A stretch of DNA of 64,000 nucleotides, taken from contig JAJEKB010000237.1 in assembly GCA_022393335.1 (NCBI GenBank), forward strand, positions 222,198 to 286,197. Direction: 5' to 3'. The DNA comes from Macrotrachela quadricornifera (Eukaryota; Rotifera; Eurotatoria; Philodinida; Philodinidae). The position numbers and the translations under genes were made by a program. Positions 32,322 to 45,749 of the stretch are shown piece by piece (position 1 is the stretch's first letter; each line of letters begins with the position of its first letter). The notes under the pieces are model-generated. The model made no database searches. It was not told the DNA's origin and saw only the letters and a program-made list of their open reading frames with translations.

Positions 32322-35035
32322 TATTCATAAAAAATTTATTAATTAATTTTAACTATTAATAAAAGTATAGTTTTTAATATCTATAGAAATGAGAGTAAGG
32401 TACACGGAAAACAATTTATGTATAATTAATTATATTGTAATATAAAAGAAAAAAAACATATTTTTTTTTTAATTAAATATATTACAATCACATGTTTACT
32501 TTATATTGTGTGAGAAAAATTGAGGATTTTAGTTCATAGATTAATTTTAGATGACTTATTTTAATAAAAAAGAATAATATACTGAACATGACATAAGTTA
32601 TCGCGTGTTACAGTATACTATATCACTGATAATATCGATTTGACCTATACTATTATATTTATAACAAAGAGTAAAAATTCTAATCTTTGATTATATATAT
32701 ATCTGTAAACAAAATTTTTTCCACCTTTCTTTTATTTTATATTACAAATGTTTATTCCCAAATGAGTATTAACCATAAGAATGATTCATATATATTTCAT
32801 TTTAGATTTCTATTCTGAAATAATGCATCTAAATTATTCTTATATAATTTACATGTTATAATAACTAAATATATATAATGTTAATTAAAAACAAAGAGGA
32901 GGAAAAGATTTTTGTGTGCATTCAGTATATAGATGTAGTTTAGCGTGATCTGACCAAAATAACTAGTTTCTTCTATTGAGAGAGAAAACAATGTATTAAC
33001 AGAGCAAAATTTTTTAAGAGATCCTCTGTGTGAATTAATATTTTAAAAAAATTTCTACTCTCAGACATCACACATGTCAAACGTATTAGGCATGATATAC
33101 TTTCATAGATAAGCATGCATTTATAAATTACTTTTATTGAAAAAATTCTATATATATATATATATCTTATAAATTAAAATTAAAAAAATATAAAAAATTC
33201 TTAATCTTTTACTCTTATTCTATGATTCATCTATTCATAAAAATCAGCAAATAAAATAAATTTTAAGATTTCATTTTTTTTTATTCGGAGATCTAAATAT
33301 TATTAAATTTATAAAATTTTTTCATTAAAACATATTCATGTGGAATACTAGATAATAAATAAATTAATTTCCTATCCGAGAAAATAGAATATTATGATGA
33401 AAAAACAAATTTTTCTTATTCAAACAAATGTTAACATTATTTTTATTGATTAATATTTACTTATAAAACCGACGAGAAAAATATAATAGATCATTAGTAT
33501 ATAGTCTTTTAACGAACGAAAAAAAATTTTCTTCTATAATGTTAAAAACATATTTTACAATTTGAATGAATATAAATGGGCTTTTAAACAATATATCAAT
33601 TTATTTTCTTAATTAAACTATTGTTATAATACGAATAAAAATAAATAATTTTTCTTTTATTAATTCTTTACAAATTTTTCTTTTTTATTAAATAATAATA
33701 TGCCTTTTATTTTTTTCTCAAATGTCTATCAACGATCACATCCGTTCATATCATATATTCAAGTATTATTATTCTTTCATTTTTATTTTTGCTATGTATG
33801 TTTCATTTATGATCAAGTATTGTAGTTCATCATTAGTAATTTCCGATAGAAAAACAACAATAAAAATATTTTGTTTCTCATCGACATTTACTTATTCAAG
33901 ATACTCGTTATTAATGTGTTTCTTCCTATTTAAGTTTTATAAATATCTAAAAATGATATACGAATATATGCATAGATACATGTTTTGTATATTATTTAAG
34001 TAACCTGACTAAATTAGAATTTTGAATCAACATCGATTAGTTGAGTATTTTTGGTGTTGTTTCCGATATTTACTCTTTCTTTTTTATTTTCTTCTAACAA
34101 TCCCCATAGTCTTAGATTGTTGAAATAAGTTCTAAACATATGGGTATGAATATAGAAAACACGAAAATGCTCTATTAGTAACAATCATGCATTTTATTCA
34201 TTTCCTAACACATACAACACATCAATGTTAGTGAATGAAAAAGAGAGAAAGTACTTTGCTGATTATTTTTTCTGTTGTGCGCATTTCTTTTTTTTTTGTC
34301 TCCAATCTTTTTACAAGAAAAAAGAATACGTCAAACGAGATAGAAAAAGAGTATGTTACTAACACATACACTTTCTCTCGGTGATCAATAAAAGATTTCA
34401 GAGACAAATATATCTTTTTTTTGTTTCTCTTTTTCTCTATATTATTATCTATCGTACATCTTTAACGTAAGTTTGTCATCTCAATTTGTACATAATACTA
34501 TATATATCTCTATATGCGTGTCATTATTGTTAATCTACACTTGAATGATTCGATTTCCGTTCTATATCTTCTTATTTATATATTAAAATAGATTATCATT
34601 TCATGAAAACATAGGTCAATGTATCAGAAGTCTAAAAACAATAGTTTTATATTTAATAGGAAAAAAAACCTCTCAAAGGTGCGATCAATCTTTCTTTTGT
34701 ATTTTTTTACTGTCTTAATTATCTTTTTTTTTGATCCAATAATATCATCTAAACAAAAAAAATAACCTACTACGAAGAATATTCAATAACAAAATGATTT
34801 TATTTTCTTCTATATATATATATATATTAACATAGAAGACAAAAGAATTATCATTTATTTTTATACATAAAATTTAATCTTAAATTTTAACATAGATCAT
34901 GATTTGTTTCTTGTCTTTTTTTGTGTTACATATGTCTCTAGAGAGCTTTTTGTTGTTATTTTTTAGCATATCTTTTTTTTCTCCTCAACATATAACGCGA
35001 CAAATCTAATAACATCAACAATAAATTCAATAACA
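32322..35035. other. 2.7-kb intergenic region without recognisable genes
   Basis: Uniformly AT-rich sequence with TA microsatellites near 33143 and 34814. The only longer ORF (33722-34003) is Phe/Tyr-rich low-complexity sequence and not credible. The last few hundred bases probably hold the promoter and leader of the neuropeptide gene. Confidence 0.5.
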
Positions 35036-36050
35036 ATGATGAAATCGTTTCTAACTTTATTTGCTGTTCTAATTTCCTCATTAGCTTTATTTACACAAAC
35101 CGATGCTGTTATTGAATATGTTAAAACATCCGATAATGGTCTTCGACCAAACTGGTTAACCGATTCTCATCGTAATCGAATTGAATTATTTAAAAAATGG
35201 CTTGAAAATAAACCAGCTGGTAATTCGGCTGGAGGACATTCATCATTATTACCTTATGATATTTTACATTCATCACAACAATTTAAAGGTGCGTGTTATT
35301 GTCATTTGTTTTCTCTTGAGATAGGTTTTAATTTTCTGATAAAACACAAATAAAATCTATCTTTTGAGAATAAAAATCATATTTAATGAATACATGATTG
35401 TATATTTTATATTAAATTTTTATTATATAAATGAATAATATTTAGGATGTATTGATCCATCGGAACCATTTCAGTGCCCACAAAGTGAACGATGTGTTGC
35501 TCTTCAATTTATTTGTGATGGTCATCCAGGGGATTGTCCAGGAAATCTTGATGAAAATGAAGAAACATGTATTGCAGGTAGAGTTTATTAATTAATAAGT
35601 ATAGAAAAAATTTTTTTTTTTTTTTTTTTTGTAATTTTAGCTAAACGACCAGCTAAAGAAACTATTGAAAAATTTCTTCAAGCTGAATATACATTACATG
35701 GTTCGAAATTATTTACATTTTTGTTTGGTCATAAACTTTCAAAAAGTATCGAAGAAAATAGTTCATTCTGGTTTGACACATTAGCATCAGCATTTTCAGG
35801 TAAAATTTTAATTTTTTTACCAAATATTATTTAGTTTGTTTTTTTGTGTTTTCTAGTGGCAAAAACCATTCGTAATTTTGCCGAAAAAACACATATGTCT
35901 TCAGATGATCTTGCACATTTTCAAAATGTTATGCAAATGATACATGATGGTCGTTTAGAGGAAATTCCTATATATGCACAAGAAGCTGTTAATCAAGGTC
36001 TTGCATCATTGATCGAAAAACTATATGAATCTGGTTTTATGGATCAATAA
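35036..36050 (+). CDS. Prohormone-4-like neuropeptide precursor with LDLa domain
   Basis: Four exons (35036-35288, 35446-35577, 35641-35799, 35857-36050) give 245 residues. A signal peptide is clear (KSFLTLFAVLISSLALFTQ, cleavage near TDA). One LDL-receptor class A repeat follows with its six cysteines (FQC, ERC, FIC, GDC and ETC, plus GCID) and the acidic GDCPGNLDENEETC calcium-box pattern. The C-terminal helical part (KLFTFLFGHKLSKSI, HMSSDDLAHFQNVM, and the end SLIEKLYESGFMDQ) matches the layout I recall for arthropod prohormone-4 precursors, which end in a similar EKLVNTGFLD. Dibasic KK sites near residue 55 could release peptides from the N-terminal part. It is predicted to be secreted from neurons or endocrine cells. 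Two ATGs start the ORF; the first is used. Confidence 0.8.
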
Positions 36051-39000
36051 AAAGAAAAGAAAGCAAATAAATGTACAATTGGAATCGGTTTATCTATCGT
36101 TCTTTTTATCGTACAATTACGAAAAGAAATATATATATATATATTTACATACATACATATATCTATCTGTCTATTCATTCATCTAATTGTTCGTAATTAT
36201 TGAAGAAGCAAACAAGGAAAGAAAAGGATAAATCAATATCTAATTTCCGTTCATTAATTATTTGATAAAATTCTTTAGAAAAAAAAATTTTTCTTTATCA
36301 TATATAATTTATATTTTATCTTACGAATAGATGTTGAAACAATATTTGACATAGGAAAAAATCGTTCTAAATAATCAATCGTATTTCATTTGGGATACTA
36401 TATATAAGGTAAATTCCTATGAGATTAAAAGAGAAAATTTCTAAATAACAAATCATCTTAGATTTTTTCTTTTGAGTTATAATCATTTTATAGAAATGTT
36501 AGTCTACGACACAATATATGTCCTAATTTAAAATTCTAATAAGTATTTTATGATTTACAGAAGATTTCTTATTAAACAAAACTTTATTTAACTTTTTTCA
36601 TCTATCAAAAAATCTAATTTATTTCTGAATACTATTTTCTACTTTGAATAATATCATTTAAAATATTTATTGCACAACATTTACATCAAATTTCACTTCA
36701 TTTCTTGATAGATAAATGTAAAAATGGAAGTTGCACGATATTTGTATATAAAAAAAACATTTTTCGATCTCATGATAAAGAAGAAATTATGATCAATGAT
36801 ACCTTGAGATTTACAAAACAAAACTAACATATTATTGAAAATAAAATGTCAAGAGAAATTTGAAATAATCTTTGTCAAATATCAAGTGATAACACAATGA
36901 TATGAAATGAAAACATGCAATACTTTACCATTAATGTGCACCTGCTTATTCTTCTAGATTATTTTTTATCTATTCTTCTCTCTAAAAGTTATCATTATCA
37001 ACTTTTTTTTTCATTGTAGCTTCAATAAAATTCTAAAAATATATGAATAATGTGTTTCTGTTTCAATAGAAACAGCTATTATATACTAATAAGTCAAATC
37101 AATTTTGCTAACGAATATTTCAACTATGATATTTATGTAATCTTAATGTTCTAACTTAGAGTTTGATTTCATTATATACTAGTATCGAAATAATAACTAA
37201 TGGTCTTCTCAATATTGACCGTAAACGCTATAAAAAATAATGCTGTACTCGATATGTTTCTTTCAGTTGTATTAATTGCAAAATATACAGTTTTGATTTT
37301 ATAGCGGTCAATTATAGATCACAGGTACATGATTTTTATATAAAAGTACTTTTGTAGTGATGTATTGTTCTTGTAGCTTCGATTATTATGACGTTGATAT
37401 TTTTCTCTGATCATCAAGAAGCTTTGAATAATTTATCATACTATCGAAGCATAGCCGTGCGTTTTTTTTAAATGTTTGCCATTAAAAACATTTTGGCCTA
37501 TTGAGTAAATGTGTCATTTGGCATATGTTTTATCATCACTTGCATTAATAAAATATTTGGTTTTATATTTTACATAAAAAATATAATATGATTTTATTAA
37601 TGTTACATACATTTAACATTTAAAATAATTCTTTTCTTCTTTTATTGTTACATTATAGCAAAATAAAATTTGAATTGAGAAAAAACAAGGAAAACTAGAT
37701 ATTCTGTAAAAAAATTATAAAAGCTTTTTTTTTTGTTTTTTCCCTTCTCTGCAATTAGTTTTTATCAATGATGCAAATAAATCTATGTTGATTGTCACAC
37801 TATACATGGTGAATCATAAAGTTGGGTAAGTTTTCTCGTATAAAACAATGATGAAATATTATGAGCATTGCATCATTTATCTTATGTATAATGTTGATTT
37901 TAATATGGAAGCTTTCTACGCAAAATAATGTTTTGCTTGTTTATTCAGAAAAAAAATCTAAAATGATTTATCATGCATGTCCTTCATTCACGACTTGTTA
38001 TTATATTTTATACATCGTTATATATCAGCAGCTAGTGTTATTGTTTGCATACAATATTTTCTCGTTTTTTTTTCTTTCAACGTTATATTAATATTTTGTT
38101 GCAAATTACACTACTTTTATTTTACAGTAACTCAATACGCACGTGTGAAAGCAAAGAAAGTAGGTTATTTATGCGTATGCAAATAAATCGTTGATTGATA
38201 AGTTTTCTACTTGTAGTATTATTTTCTTTTCAATATAGATTTTAGAAATGAATCCCTTTTTTTCTAATTAGAAGATATTATCATGAATAATTGTTGATAT
38301 TTGATCATTATTGTTTGAGAATTATAAATAGTAGCATCTCGATAGTAATCGTTTGAAGTTTGTCACGAAAGATAAATCGATGATTGATTAATATTATTAA
38401 ATGACCTAACTCATAAACAACTAGTTCTTATTTATATTTGTATGTCTTTCGATGCATTTGATTAAAGTTTATGATATCATCTCTTCTTTATCAGTGAAAA
38501 GAATTTTCTAAGACGAATATTGTGATGATAAGTATATTTATTCGTCTAAAATCGTTGGTTTTTTTTATAGATAAACCCATGAATATCTTTAAAATTGCGT
38601 ATATCGGAATTTTACTTTTTTTTTGAGTCAACTTCATCTGAAATACAAATGATTCATAGAAATTTTCTATATTTTAATAAATAACTTTTGCCTAATTTAT
38701 CTAAGATAACAGATAGTCTCGTACAAATTATAATTTCTCTTTTTTGGTATATAATCGTAATAAAGAAAAATGTTAATTGCTTCAAGAATGTATTCATAAC
38801 ATAGTGCACATTCTATTACGTTAGAAAAATTATTTTTTTTCATTAGCAGATGTAATTTTGAAATTCTATTTGCACTCGCCATCTGACTCAGTTACACTGA
38901 TAATACCCTTTTCATTTTTTATTTTTCAGTACACTTTTACGTTAATTGTAAAAAAGCATTTATTGAAATTTGATTATTGTTTTTAATAAATAAGGAAGAT

Positions 39001-39961
39001 CAAAATATAGATCACATTGTTATGTATTCATATCATTGCGGTCCGCATATATATAATGATATCAGAAGCTAATTATTATTCGATGAAATATGGTTGACTA
39101 CATTTTGATGTAATTAGATAACTATATGATTATAATATGAAAACAATTTTTTGAGATATGTGGACAAGAAAAGGAAAGGTTGTCGGAATCTAGATTAAAT
39201 TTTGTTCTTGATCGAGTTTAACGTGTTCTTTTTTTTCTCTCTTAGAACGAAAAAGAATGACAATTAGGTCAAGGACACTCGAATAAATATTAGAACTGAT
39301 TTGATAATAAAGGGGCGTGATACGTATATATCACTTATATCTCCCCTCCCTCCCTTTTTTTCCCTTTTGACAAGTCGCACACCGTCATCTGTTGACACAG
39401 TTGTACATAGCCCATGTATACGTACTTGAAATATTGCATTTGTCGCCTTTCTTTTTTTCGTTTTTTTTCGGTTTCTATTCGTCAGGTGATGCAGTGTATA
39501 TTTTACTAGAATTCGATAAAAATCAGGCGTAAAAACGACGCATATAAACTGATGAAATAATATTATTCACTCGTTTCGTTAAATAAACACGCATTCATCA
39601 GCCACCAGCCGACACGTATAAGACGACAATTATCACATGTTTGGATATTTATTTTCTATTTTTTTTTCTTGACATTTATTCATTTGATATTCTTTATATA
39701 TAAGGATTCATAGTAACAAAGAATGGAAAAAAAAGAAACTAAATATAAGGGAAAAAATACACATTAAATCATGCGCCCTCCGAATGGCAACCATATAGGG
39801 TTGTGCGTGTTTTAGATGACGAGACGGCATCAAAAAAACCATCTGTTCTCGTGACCAATGCACTCGTTCGAACGACAATATAAATCCAGTGAATAAAAGC
39901 ATAAACTATAACGATATATTTTTATGAAAACATCAGCAAAAATTATTGAATAAACAATAGA
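36051..39961. other. 3.9-kb intergenic region without recognisable genes
   Basis: Only chance ORFs are present. A TA run lies near 36130. A C/T-rich tract (CTCCCCTCCCTCCC) near 39341 and scattered CG-containing segments at 39300-39900 are denser in GC than the rest and could be regulatory sequence for the TIGAR-like gene, but no defined element is recognisable. Confidence 0.45.
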
Positions 39962-41730
39962 ATGAGGTCAGTGCGTCTTTTATTTTTTAAATTTTCTAAT
40001 TTTTGTTTTAATTTGTATAATAGAGCAATTTTACAAAATACTCGGAACGTTGATCATGTTCGTTTTAATTTAACACTTGTTCGACAGTAAATATTTTCTT
40101 TATTTAAAACTAAAAATCATATATTATATCATTTATTTATTTTTTTTAAGTGCTGAAACACATGCAAATTCTGAAGGAATTATTCAAGGTTTAATTGATA
40201 CTGAATTATCCAACATTGGATATTTACAATCGCAAGCACTTGGTCGATATCTTCAATATCATCATTTTTCACATATTTATTCAAGTGATTTAAAGCGTGC
40301 AGCAGAGGTATGTCCAATTATTTTATCATATCAAACTAAATAATAACAGCTTGGCTTTTTTCTTTGTCCTTGCATAAATAAAGAGACATTATGCATAGGA
40401 AAAGGTATATACAGGTTACTCTTATCATTTTTCTATTTATGTAATATATTTAGTAACACAATAATAACATTCTATGTTTATATTTATTTCAAGGCAAAAA
40501 AATATAAATATATAAATAGTTTGTTCGATATTTGAGACGAGTGGGTACGTGAATAGATGTTATTTATAGAAAAACATTTTCTTTCAATCATTTTGCTTTA
40601 TTAAAAGGAAGAATATTATGGATTTTAAAGCTTACTTAATGATTGATGACATCAATAGAAAATTTAAAGATCATTGATATGAAGAAGCACTTAGTGTCCC
40701 CTTTTTTCTAATAATATGGCGCGTCTTTTAGTGTTTATAAATTTATATCATTTATCAATTTTTTCTTCAATTTTTAGACAGTTCGCCAAATTCATTCATT
40801 CAATCGAGTATCATCATGCAAAATAGAATTCGATTCTTTATTACGCGAACGAGTAAATTGGTTTTTTTTCTTTAAATAATTCAAGTGAAAAATAATATAT
40901 GTTTATTTTAGATGTATGGTATTGCACAAGGTCGAACGCGTCAATGGTTACGTGAATTAGCAAAAGAAAGTGGTGTTCCTTATATAAACTATACACCACC
41001 AGGTGCTGAAACCACCGCTCAAGTACGTGAACGTGCTATAACATTTTTTCGAAAATTATGCCATGACCTTCTTCAAAAATTTGGTACAAATTTATCTATA
41101 TCACCCACAACAAAATCTTATACATCTAATTCATTATCAAAACAAGATAATTGTCAATCATTATCACGTAGTGTATCATCTGAAAATATTATTTACCAAC
41201 AAGCAATAACAAATTCCAACCGTAAACGTTCATTATCAACAGGAAATATTCAAACAACATTAGAAAACCATATAACAATTCCAAAATCATATCAATCATC
41301 TATTGATTCTGCACTTGATTTATCATCTGTATCATCTGATCAACAATCAATATCATCATCGATATCACTTAGTTCACGTAATAGTAGTTTTGAAAAACGT
41401 CGAAGTTTATTCAAAGGTTTATTACATTCACCATATGAAAATCATTCTTCTGATCTTGATATACTTGTTATTAGTCATGGAGCTGTTATAAGAGAACTTA
41501 TTAAATATTTTGCCTGTGATTTACAAACTGATATAGGACAATATTTAGATACAATACAAGATATAGCACCAAATACATCAATAACACGTTTTACAGTAAC
41601 TTATTCCACTAATGATGATCAAAATCCGACGACTACACTTGAACTTGTTGATTATCATAATAAAGCACACTTAGTTAATACAAATAATGATGAATATAAT
41701 TTAGATGTGGTAAATAAATGTAATTTATAG
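39962..41730 (+). CDS. TIGAR-like fructose-2,6-bisphosphatase (histidine phosphatase family)
   Basis: Four exons (39962-40086, 40151-40307, 40778-40852, 40912-41730) give 391 residues, or 372 if an optional in-frame 57-nt GT-AG intron at 39967-40023 is removed. TIGAR lowers fructose-2,6-bisphosphate and so slows glycolysis. The phosphohistidine motif is LVRHAETHAN (RHG in most relatives, RHA here). Also seen are GLIDTELSNIGYLQSQALG, FSHIYSSDLKRAAETV, LLRERMYGIAQGR, YTPPGAETTAQVRERAI and the second catalytic His in VISHGAVIREL. A Ser-rich insertion of about 100 residues lies between the FF..LCHDLL helix and the SHGA strand, making the protein longer than human TIGAR (about 270). The family is firm and the TIGAR subgroup likely, given the TPPG-ET block. 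Confidence 0.87.
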
Positions 41731-43182
41731 TTATATTCCAATATCAAAAATCCAAAATTAACTATAAACTTCTTTTTTTTTCCGCAATCTGTATACATAT
41801 AAATGTGTGTCAGATAAGAAATATTCTTTTTTTTTTATTATTTATCATTAAATAAATTAAGTTTAAACTTATATGTTTTTACTATGCAAAATATAAAAAG
41901 AATATTTTATTAATTTTTCTTTTTTTTTTTTTAAAGTAAGAAATATCTCTTGGATATCGTTTAATAAATCATATAGGATAAAACGTATACAATATGACAA
42001 CAATAAATATATCCTTGTCTTTGAAATGATAGAATCGATAAGTAATTCAATTAGAGAAAATGTGTTGTATATTTCTTCCGAATGTTTGCCAACGGTTTTC
42101 AACAACTGTTCTACTGTCTTTTTCTTGTCTCTTGTAGAAAGGAACAGACATTCATTATGTTTTTTTTTATAGTATCTATTCTTTTATCTAATACGGTATT
42201 TTAGTTTTCTTTACAGCAAATAATAAGAAATATTTAGTAAAATATATATTAAAAAAAATAAAAGTAATCCTTAGGGTAAGTCTACTAAATATTAACTAAA
42301 GTTGTTTAGTATTCTTTTCTTTCTTTTACACTTTCTCAACAAGGGATTCGTTTTAACTAGATCTATATGAAACACACGTACTATGTTACCGTGTGAGAGT
42401 TTATGCCAATTGTTATTATATAAATGATGACGAGAAAAGTTCGGAAAAGCAAAAAGAAAAAAAAAATAAGTAATAGAAAGAAAAAAAGAAAATATAGAAT
42501 GACGATGATGAAGTAAAACCGAAAAGAAAATGAACCATTGATGACGTTGAAGAATAATGGAAGAAAAGAAGACATTGTTTTCTCTACTGACTGTTTGAAA
42601 ATACTACTTTTGTTCGTCGACAATATATAATTGCTTTTCTTTTAAATATATTTAACGAGAAAAGAAGAAAAAAAAAAAAGAAATGAGAATAAGTCGTGTC
42701 GATTTCGCTTTTGTTATTTAACGTGATTTTTGATTGAACATATTATTTAATAAGTAAGTAATGTACAAAATCTATTACGAACAGTAGTCATGTAAATAGT
42801 TATTTATGTATTGATTCCAATTGACTGTTAATAGAAACGATGAGAAAATATAAAGACATCATTTCCATACTGGGCTATTTTGTCTAGGCTTTCGGGTCTG
42901 AGCTATTCTTCTTCTTCGTCTCGGTTTTTTTTTTCATCGACAGTTAGGCAAAAGCAATCTGTAATAATAAGACGATGTTGGGTGCTGACGACGTCACATC
43001 GGTTAATATGTGATAAATAGATCTCGTCTCGTCTTTTTAGAGAATAAACAAAAGCACATGCTTATAAAGATTGTCGATAGAGTAGTTTATAACAATTCAT
43101 GTTGACAATGATGATATTGATCGAGCGTGAATCAAACAGTAAGTATTTTGACATTGATATGTATCACAATAACGCATATGTG

Positions 43183-43213
<31 letters not shown>

Positions 43214-43285
43214 GACGATATATATATTTTATTAGTTGTATCTTATCTATTTAGATTACTTCTGTTTTTGAATATTCTAATTAAT
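41731..43285. other. 1.6-kb intergenic region
   Basis: AT-rich DNA, no credible ORF. The segment at about 42860-43060 is richer in GC and contains CTGACGACGTCACATCGG, which resembles a cAMP-response-type site and may belong to the promoter of the small membrane-protein gene downstream. That is inference only. Confidence 0.4.
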
Positions 43286-43621
43286 ATGCTTTTCTTTCGA
43301 CGTCGTGATACCACATTAGGTCAATCACACTTGAATGATCAAGAGCGATGTATTCATGCTTGTCTTTTCTTTGCTTTTATTATACTTGTTCTTACTATTG
43401 TTCTATTTTATTTTGCGGCAACAAATAAAGGTCCTAATGATCAACGTCTTTATTATTATATAGGCGCTGGTGTTAGCCTCGCTTTTCTTCTATTAATTAT
43501 ATTATGTACAATTATTTATGTTCAACGATTTTATAGTAGTCCATTATCTTCTACACATCAACAAGGAATAATATCTACGAATGAATATGACAATTCAAGA
43601 TATTTAAGTCGTCATGCGTGA
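43286..43621 (+). CDS. Small two-TM membrane protein of unknown function
   Basis: I do not recognise this gene. From the ATG at 43286 it encodes 111 residues: a basic N terminus (FFRRRDTTLGQSH), a first hydrophobic helix (ACLFFAFIILVLTIVLFYF), a short polar loop (NKGPNDQRLYYY), a second helix (GVSLAFLLLIILCTIIYV), and a polar tail with NEYDNSRYLS. The frame is open upstream to 43127, but that part is a TA-repeat translation and looks intronic (GTAAGT at 43140, TTTAG near 43256), so a small upstream exon is likely. The coding quality of the core is convincing; it sits alone between long spacers. Confidence 0.6.
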   Translation: MLFFRRRDTTLGQSHLNDQERCIHACLFFAFIILVLTIVLFYFAATNKGPNDQRLYYYIGAGVSLAFLLLIILCTIIYVQRFYSSPLSSTHQQGIISTNEYDNSRYLSRHA

Positions 43622-45749
43622 TACTTTAGAAATTTATTTTTCTATTTATATTGTAAAAGAAAAAGAAGAAAAAACGAAACAATTAACATTAAATATTATC
43701 AAATGAACTAAAACAATTTTGTAGACTGATTTCTTTATTATATATTTAAGTAAAGAAAAAAAAAAAAGAAAAGAAATCAAATTTTTTTTTATCTTAGAAT
43801 GGGAAAGATATGATTTACGTCAATTTGTCTTAATAATATTTTAATAATTTATGATTAATATTAAAAAGAAAAGTAATGTTTCAATCATGCATAGAAAAAC
43901 TATTTGACAGATATAGATCATTTTGATTAAAAGGAAAAAAGAACAAATCTATTTAATTATTTTATTTCAAAATTAATGTTTTTCAAAAATATTTAGTATT
44001 AACTAAAGAAAAAAAAAGTATTTCATTATCTATTTTATTCTTTTATATACTCAAAAACAAAATTATTTGATGTGATTTTTCTAATAATAGACATAAAATG
44101 AGTTGAACTCTTTAGAATAATTGAATAGAATTATTCTTATTGAAATGAATCGTCTGTTTTTTTCTTTTATATATTTATTATAACAATAAAATTAAACAAA
44201 ATTTTTTTATGAATAGAACGAGAAAATAAAAGATTTTGCGTAATATTCAATATATGATTTGTATACTTGAAAATTTATTTCATCTTTTCTAAGTATAAAG
44301 ACTTAATGGTTTTGTTTATTAAAGAATATTTGTTGAATAAAATATAAAATTATTCTTTAAATTTATTATTTTCTTAATGATTTCAACGAACTCAGTTATT
44401 TTTGGTTAATAATCGAAATTCAATAAAACTAATACTAAAATAGAACAAAAAAAGACTATTAATGATAAGAGAGACATGTATATATATATACTAAAGATAA
44501 GAGTAACTAATCGAAAAACCGCGTTAAGAAAGGTGATAATGAGAGTAACGTAATAGACAAAAAAAGATGAATGTGTATTGTAGATAAAATAATGAATATG
44601 ACGACATAATGCGTCAACACAAAAAATGTCTACGAAATTCCTAGTTTTAAATTCTAATTAAGGATTTCTGGCAAAAACTTGTAGAAGAATATTGTTTATT
44701 ATGTTATTTAATTTAAATAAAAATATACGGATATATTTAGAGAGATTTATCTGAAATATGAAGCAAATTTTAATATTGTTGAGAATAAATGTCAATTTTT
44801 CAACAAAAAAATATTAATTATTTAGAATGATGATTTTAAATGCAAAAAAAACCGGTAGTGAATGAACATTTATCGTTTTTCGGTGCATTTTATCAGTTTA
44901 CTTTGAGTTCTTATAGTAAACTATTGACAATCTGCTAACGATTTATATATCTATCGACTTAAGTTAGAATATCATACGTATATTATTGAGAAATAGTCGA
45001 GAGACGACTTACTAATGAGCTAGGTTCATTATATCAAGTATACTCATTATGTACTATTTCTACAATAGTGGTATAATCAGAATTCTTCCGGTGGTCGGGT
45101 AAGTAGCAGCATCGTATTTGAATGCTTTTATGAGTTTGAATATTACGTTATCACTTGTCGGACCATCGATAGGATCCTCATAGAACGAAAGAAATATAAA
45201 AATAACTGTTTTAAATTATTAATACGTTTCAGACTACACTATAAATTTTATTTTTAAAAATCAAAAGAAAAACTCATAAAATATTTGTTGATATAATTAA
45301 CAAAATAACAGTTGATTTTTATAATTATTCAAAAATTTTAATATTCAATAAATATCATTATTCTTATACAACTGGATTCCATTCTTTATAAATAGATTTA
45401 AGAAAAGAATTAAAATATCTGACAGAAATACGTTTTCATTGATATAGTTTTACTAATAAAAATAGGATATGAAATATCTTCGATCAAAATCAATTATTTA
45501 ATAAAGAAAAACATTTTTTTCATTAACTCTTTACCCTCTATAGTAGTTTTGAAGAGCTATTGATAAAATTACCACTCAAATAGAATACTAATATTGGCGT
45601 CAGAATATAAAACACTTGATTGTTTTTTGAATAACGTTTCATAGGAACAAGATAGAAATCTGTGATTTTCAATGTTTGATAGTTAAGATCTAGAAGCATA
45701 ATATCCTAAGCAAAATCTTACCTGAAAAAAATAATATAAAGTCTGATTG
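43622..45749. other. 2.1-kb intergenic region without recognisable genes
   Basis: AT-rich sequence with no credible ORF, RNA or repeat. A slightly GC-richer patch near 45070-45185 (TTCCGGTGGTCGGGTAAG) is not assignable. Confidence 0.4.

Noticed and set aside
33722..34003. 93-codon plus-strand ORF in the 32-35 kb spacer
   Set aside because: Hydrophobic and Tyr/Phe-rich with no recognisable features; likely chance.
43127..43285. Upstream in-frame extension of the small membrane-protein ORF
   Set aside because: It translates a TA microsatellite (repeated Tyr/Ile) and has donor and acceptor sites, so it is more likely an intron.
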